Assembly (NCBI GenBank): GCA_003694775.1
Contig: RFJV01000197.1
Span: forward strand, 1 to 6,249
DNA: 6,249 nt
From: Chloroflexota bacterium
GTDB taxonomy: Bacteria > Chloroflexota > Anaerolineae > 4572-78 > J111
Direction: 5' to 3'
Every line of letters begins with the position of its first letter. Position 1 is the first letter of the stretch. Below are positions 4,496 through 6,249 of this stretch, in pieces. Below the pieces are notes generated by a model. That model saw only the letters and a list, made by a program, of their open reading frames with translations. It was not told the origin of the DNA and did no database searches. Both the position numbers and the translations under genes were made by a program.

Positions 4496-6249
4496 ATGTT
4501 TGCACAGTTCGACGACCTGGTAAACCAACCCATCGCATCCGACTCGGTACCCACAGAAGTGCCGATTTTACCGCTTCGCAACACGGTGGCGTTTCCTTTT
4601 GTCATCATTCCGCTGAGCATCGGTGTACCGCGCTCAATCAAGCTCATCAAGGCCGCGGTGCAGGGCGATGGCATCATTGGCCTGGTGGTCTCCAAGGAGC
4701 CGGAGGTTGACGAACCCGGCCCCGACCAGCTGTACCAGGTGGGGGTGGTGGCCCGGATTCACCGCGTCATTCGGGGGGATGACGACACCCTGCACGTGAT
4801 TGTCCAGGGTATTGAACGCTTCAAGATTGACGCCTGGACCCAAACCGAGCCCTACCTGGCGGCAAAAATCACCCTGTCGCCCGATATTGTGGACGAAGAA
4901 AAGGAAATCGAAATCGAGGCCCTGCGCCGGCGCATCCTGGAGCTTTCGCAGGCGATTGTCGAACACCTGCCCCAGGTGCCCAACGAGGTCAGCGAGTTTC
5001 TGAACGAGGTCAAAAACCCGCGCGTGCTGGTCTATTCTGTGGCTTCCAACCTGCGGATGGAGTTCGAGGACCGGCTCAACCTGCTGTTGGAAGACAACCT
5101 GCGGGAGAAGATGGTCAACCTTATCCGCCTGATGAGCCGCGAGCTGGAAGTGCTGGAAATCGGCCAGCATATCCGCTCCGAAACGCAGGAAGAGCTGGAC
5201 AAAACCCAGCGCGAGTTCTACCTGCGGCAACAGCTTCGGGCCATCCAGAAGGAGCTGGGCGAAGACGATGAAATGGCGGTCATCAACGAATACCGGGAAA
5301 AAATCGAGGCCGCCGGTCTGCCCGAAGAGGCCAAAAAAGAGGCCCTGCGCGAGCTGAGCCGGCTGGAAAAACTTCAGCCCCAGTCCGCGGAATACGGCGT
5401 TATCCAGACCTATCTGGACTGGATGGTGGAACTGCCCTGGAACAAGCTGACCGAAGACAACCTGGATATTGCCCATGCCCGCGACATCCTCAACGCCGAC
5501 CACTACGATATGGAGGATGTCAAGGAGCGCATTCTGGAATATCTGGCGGTGCGGAAACTGCGCCTGGAGCGCAAGCTGGACGAGGAAGAGGTAGAAGCCG
5601 GCCGCGAACAGGACCGCGCCGGCGGGTCTATCCTGCTGTTTGTGGGGCCTCCGGGCGTTGGCAAGACCAGCCTGGGCCGCAGTATTGCCCGCGCCCTGGG
5701 CCGGGAATTCACCCGGATGAGCCTGGGTGGGGTGCGCGACGAGGCCGAAATTCGCGGCCACCGGCGCACCTACATCGGGGCGATGCCGGGCCGGATTATC
5801 CAGGCCCTCAAGCGGGTTGGCACGCGCAACCCGGTCTTTATGCTGGACGAGGTGGACAAAATCGGCGCCGACTGGCGCGGCGACCCCAGCAGTGCCCTGC
5901 TGGAAGTGCTGGACCCCCAGCAGAACTTCTCGTTCCGGGACCACTACCTGGATGTAGACTTTGACCTGAGCGAGATTATGTTCATCGCCACCGCCAATAC
6001 GCTCGATACCATTCCGCCCCCTCTGCGGGACCGGATGGAAGTGATTGAGCTGGACGGCTACACCGAGTACGAAAAAATCGAAATTGCCAAAGGCTACCTG
6101 GTACCGCGGCAAATCAAGGCCAACGGCCTGCGCCCGGAAGAGATAGAATTTACCGAGGACGGCCTGCGGCAGATTATCCGCCACTACACCCGCGAAGCCG
6201 GGGTGCGCAACCTGGAGCGGGAAATCGGGCGGATTGCCCGCAAAGTTGC
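4496..6249 (+). CDS. lon: ATP-dependent Lon protease (LonA), 3' end beyond the window
   Basis: Lon is a cytosolic hexameric AAA+ serine protease that unfolds and degrades damaged and regulatory proteins. The window holds the first 584 codons; the Ser-Lys protease domain is missing only because the window ends. Visible parts: the N-terminal substrate-binding LonN domain (about 22-215, PILPLRNTVAFPF at its start), a coiled-coil helix region (about 225-300, with FYLRQQLRAIQKELGE), YLDWMVELPWNKL (306-318), Walker A GPPGVGKTS (384-392, K390), Walker B VFMLDEVDK (447-455), sensor 1 N501, DRMEVIEL with arginine R513, and sensor 2 R571 in TREAGVRNLEREIG. A charged stretch of roughly 16 extra residues (about 360-376, EEEVEAGREQDRAG) sits just before the Walker A strand when compared with E. 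coli Lon. The start is supported by GAGGAG at 4483-4488, seven bases before ATG. No frameshift is seen. Confidence 0.97.
   Translation, partial: MFAQFDDLVNQPIASDSVPTEVPILPLRNTVAFPFVIIPLSIGVPRSIKLIKAAVQGDGIIGLVVSKEPEVDEPGPDQLYQVGVVARIHRVIRGDDDTLHVIVQGIERFKIDAWTQTEPYLAAKITLSPDIVDEEKEIEIEALRRRILELSQAIVEHLPQVPNEVSEFLNEVKNPRVLVYSVASNLRMEFEDRLNLLLEDNLREKMVNLIRLMSRELEVLEIGQHIRSETQEELDKTQREFYLRQQLRAIQKELGEDDEMAVINEYREKIEAAGLPEEAKKEALRELSRLEKLQPQSAEYGVIQTYLDWMVELPWNKLTEDNLDIAHARDILNADHYDMEDVKERILEYLAVRKLRLERKLDEEEVEAGREQDRAGGSILLFVGPPGVGKTSLGRSIARALGREFTRMSLGGVRDEAEIRGHRRTYIGAMPGRIIQALKRVGTRNPVFMLDEVDKIGADWRGDPSSALLEVLDPQQNFSFRDHYLDVDFDLSEIMFIATANTLDTIPPPLRDRMEVIELDGYTEYEKIEIAKGYLVPRQIKANGLRPEEIEFTEDGLRQIIRHYTREAGVRNLEREIGRIARKV

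Noticed and set aside
4634..6184. Minus-strand open frame of 516 codons opposite lon
   Set aside because: It is antisense to unmistakable Lon motifs and its leucine/glutamine/histidine-rich translation resembles no family. It is a compositional shadow.

Overview
The window looks like ordinary chromosomal DNA of a GC-rich, free-living bacterium that degrades RNA with RNase J. Coding sequence is strongly G/C-biased at third positions, while the spacers are AT-rich or packed with palindromes. A single full-length RNase J, an ATP-dependent LonA protease, a divergent YchF-like GTPase, short heptamer/octamer tandem repeats and GC-rich palindromes beginning TGTA would fit Chloroflexota (Anaerolineae-like). 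That assignment is inference only; no rRNA or other marker is present.

Layout: (1) 1-307 has no recognisable gene but holds a GC-rich hairpin (35-57) and a degenerate 8-bp tandem repeat (168-234). (2) 308-862, minus strand, encodes a Nudix hydrolase whose 5' end and leader are built from degenerate 7-bp repeats. (3) 863-1415 is a divergent regulatory region: a minus-strand promoter for the Nudix gene, a 12-bp perfect palindrome, a consensus plus-strand promoter (1020-1047) and a roughly 290-nt transcript region without convincing coding potential, ending in a textbook intrinsic terminator (1315-1342). (4) 1416-3062 is rnj, ribonuclease J. (5) 3063-3149 is a compact junction in which a promoter precedes a terminator-like hairpin that abuts the ribosome binding site of the next gene. 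(6) 3150-4238 is a YchF/OLA1-family GTPase. (7) 4239-4495 is a spacer crowded with inverted repeats, including three palindromes that are each exactly 30 bp. (8) 4496-6249 is lon, cut by the window end before its protease domain.

The genes belong to general housekeeping: RNA decay and processing (RNase J, perhaps helped by the Nudix enzyme), ribosome-associated NTPase function (YchF-like) and protein quality control (Lon). They do not look like one operon, because each plus-strand gene has its own promoter-like sequence. The most notable feature is regulatory: all three plus-strand genes have a good -10 or full promoter followed by stable hairpins inside the predicted 5' leader, two of them with T-runs. 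I found no defence system, mobile-element gene, CRISPR array, tRNA or rRNA.
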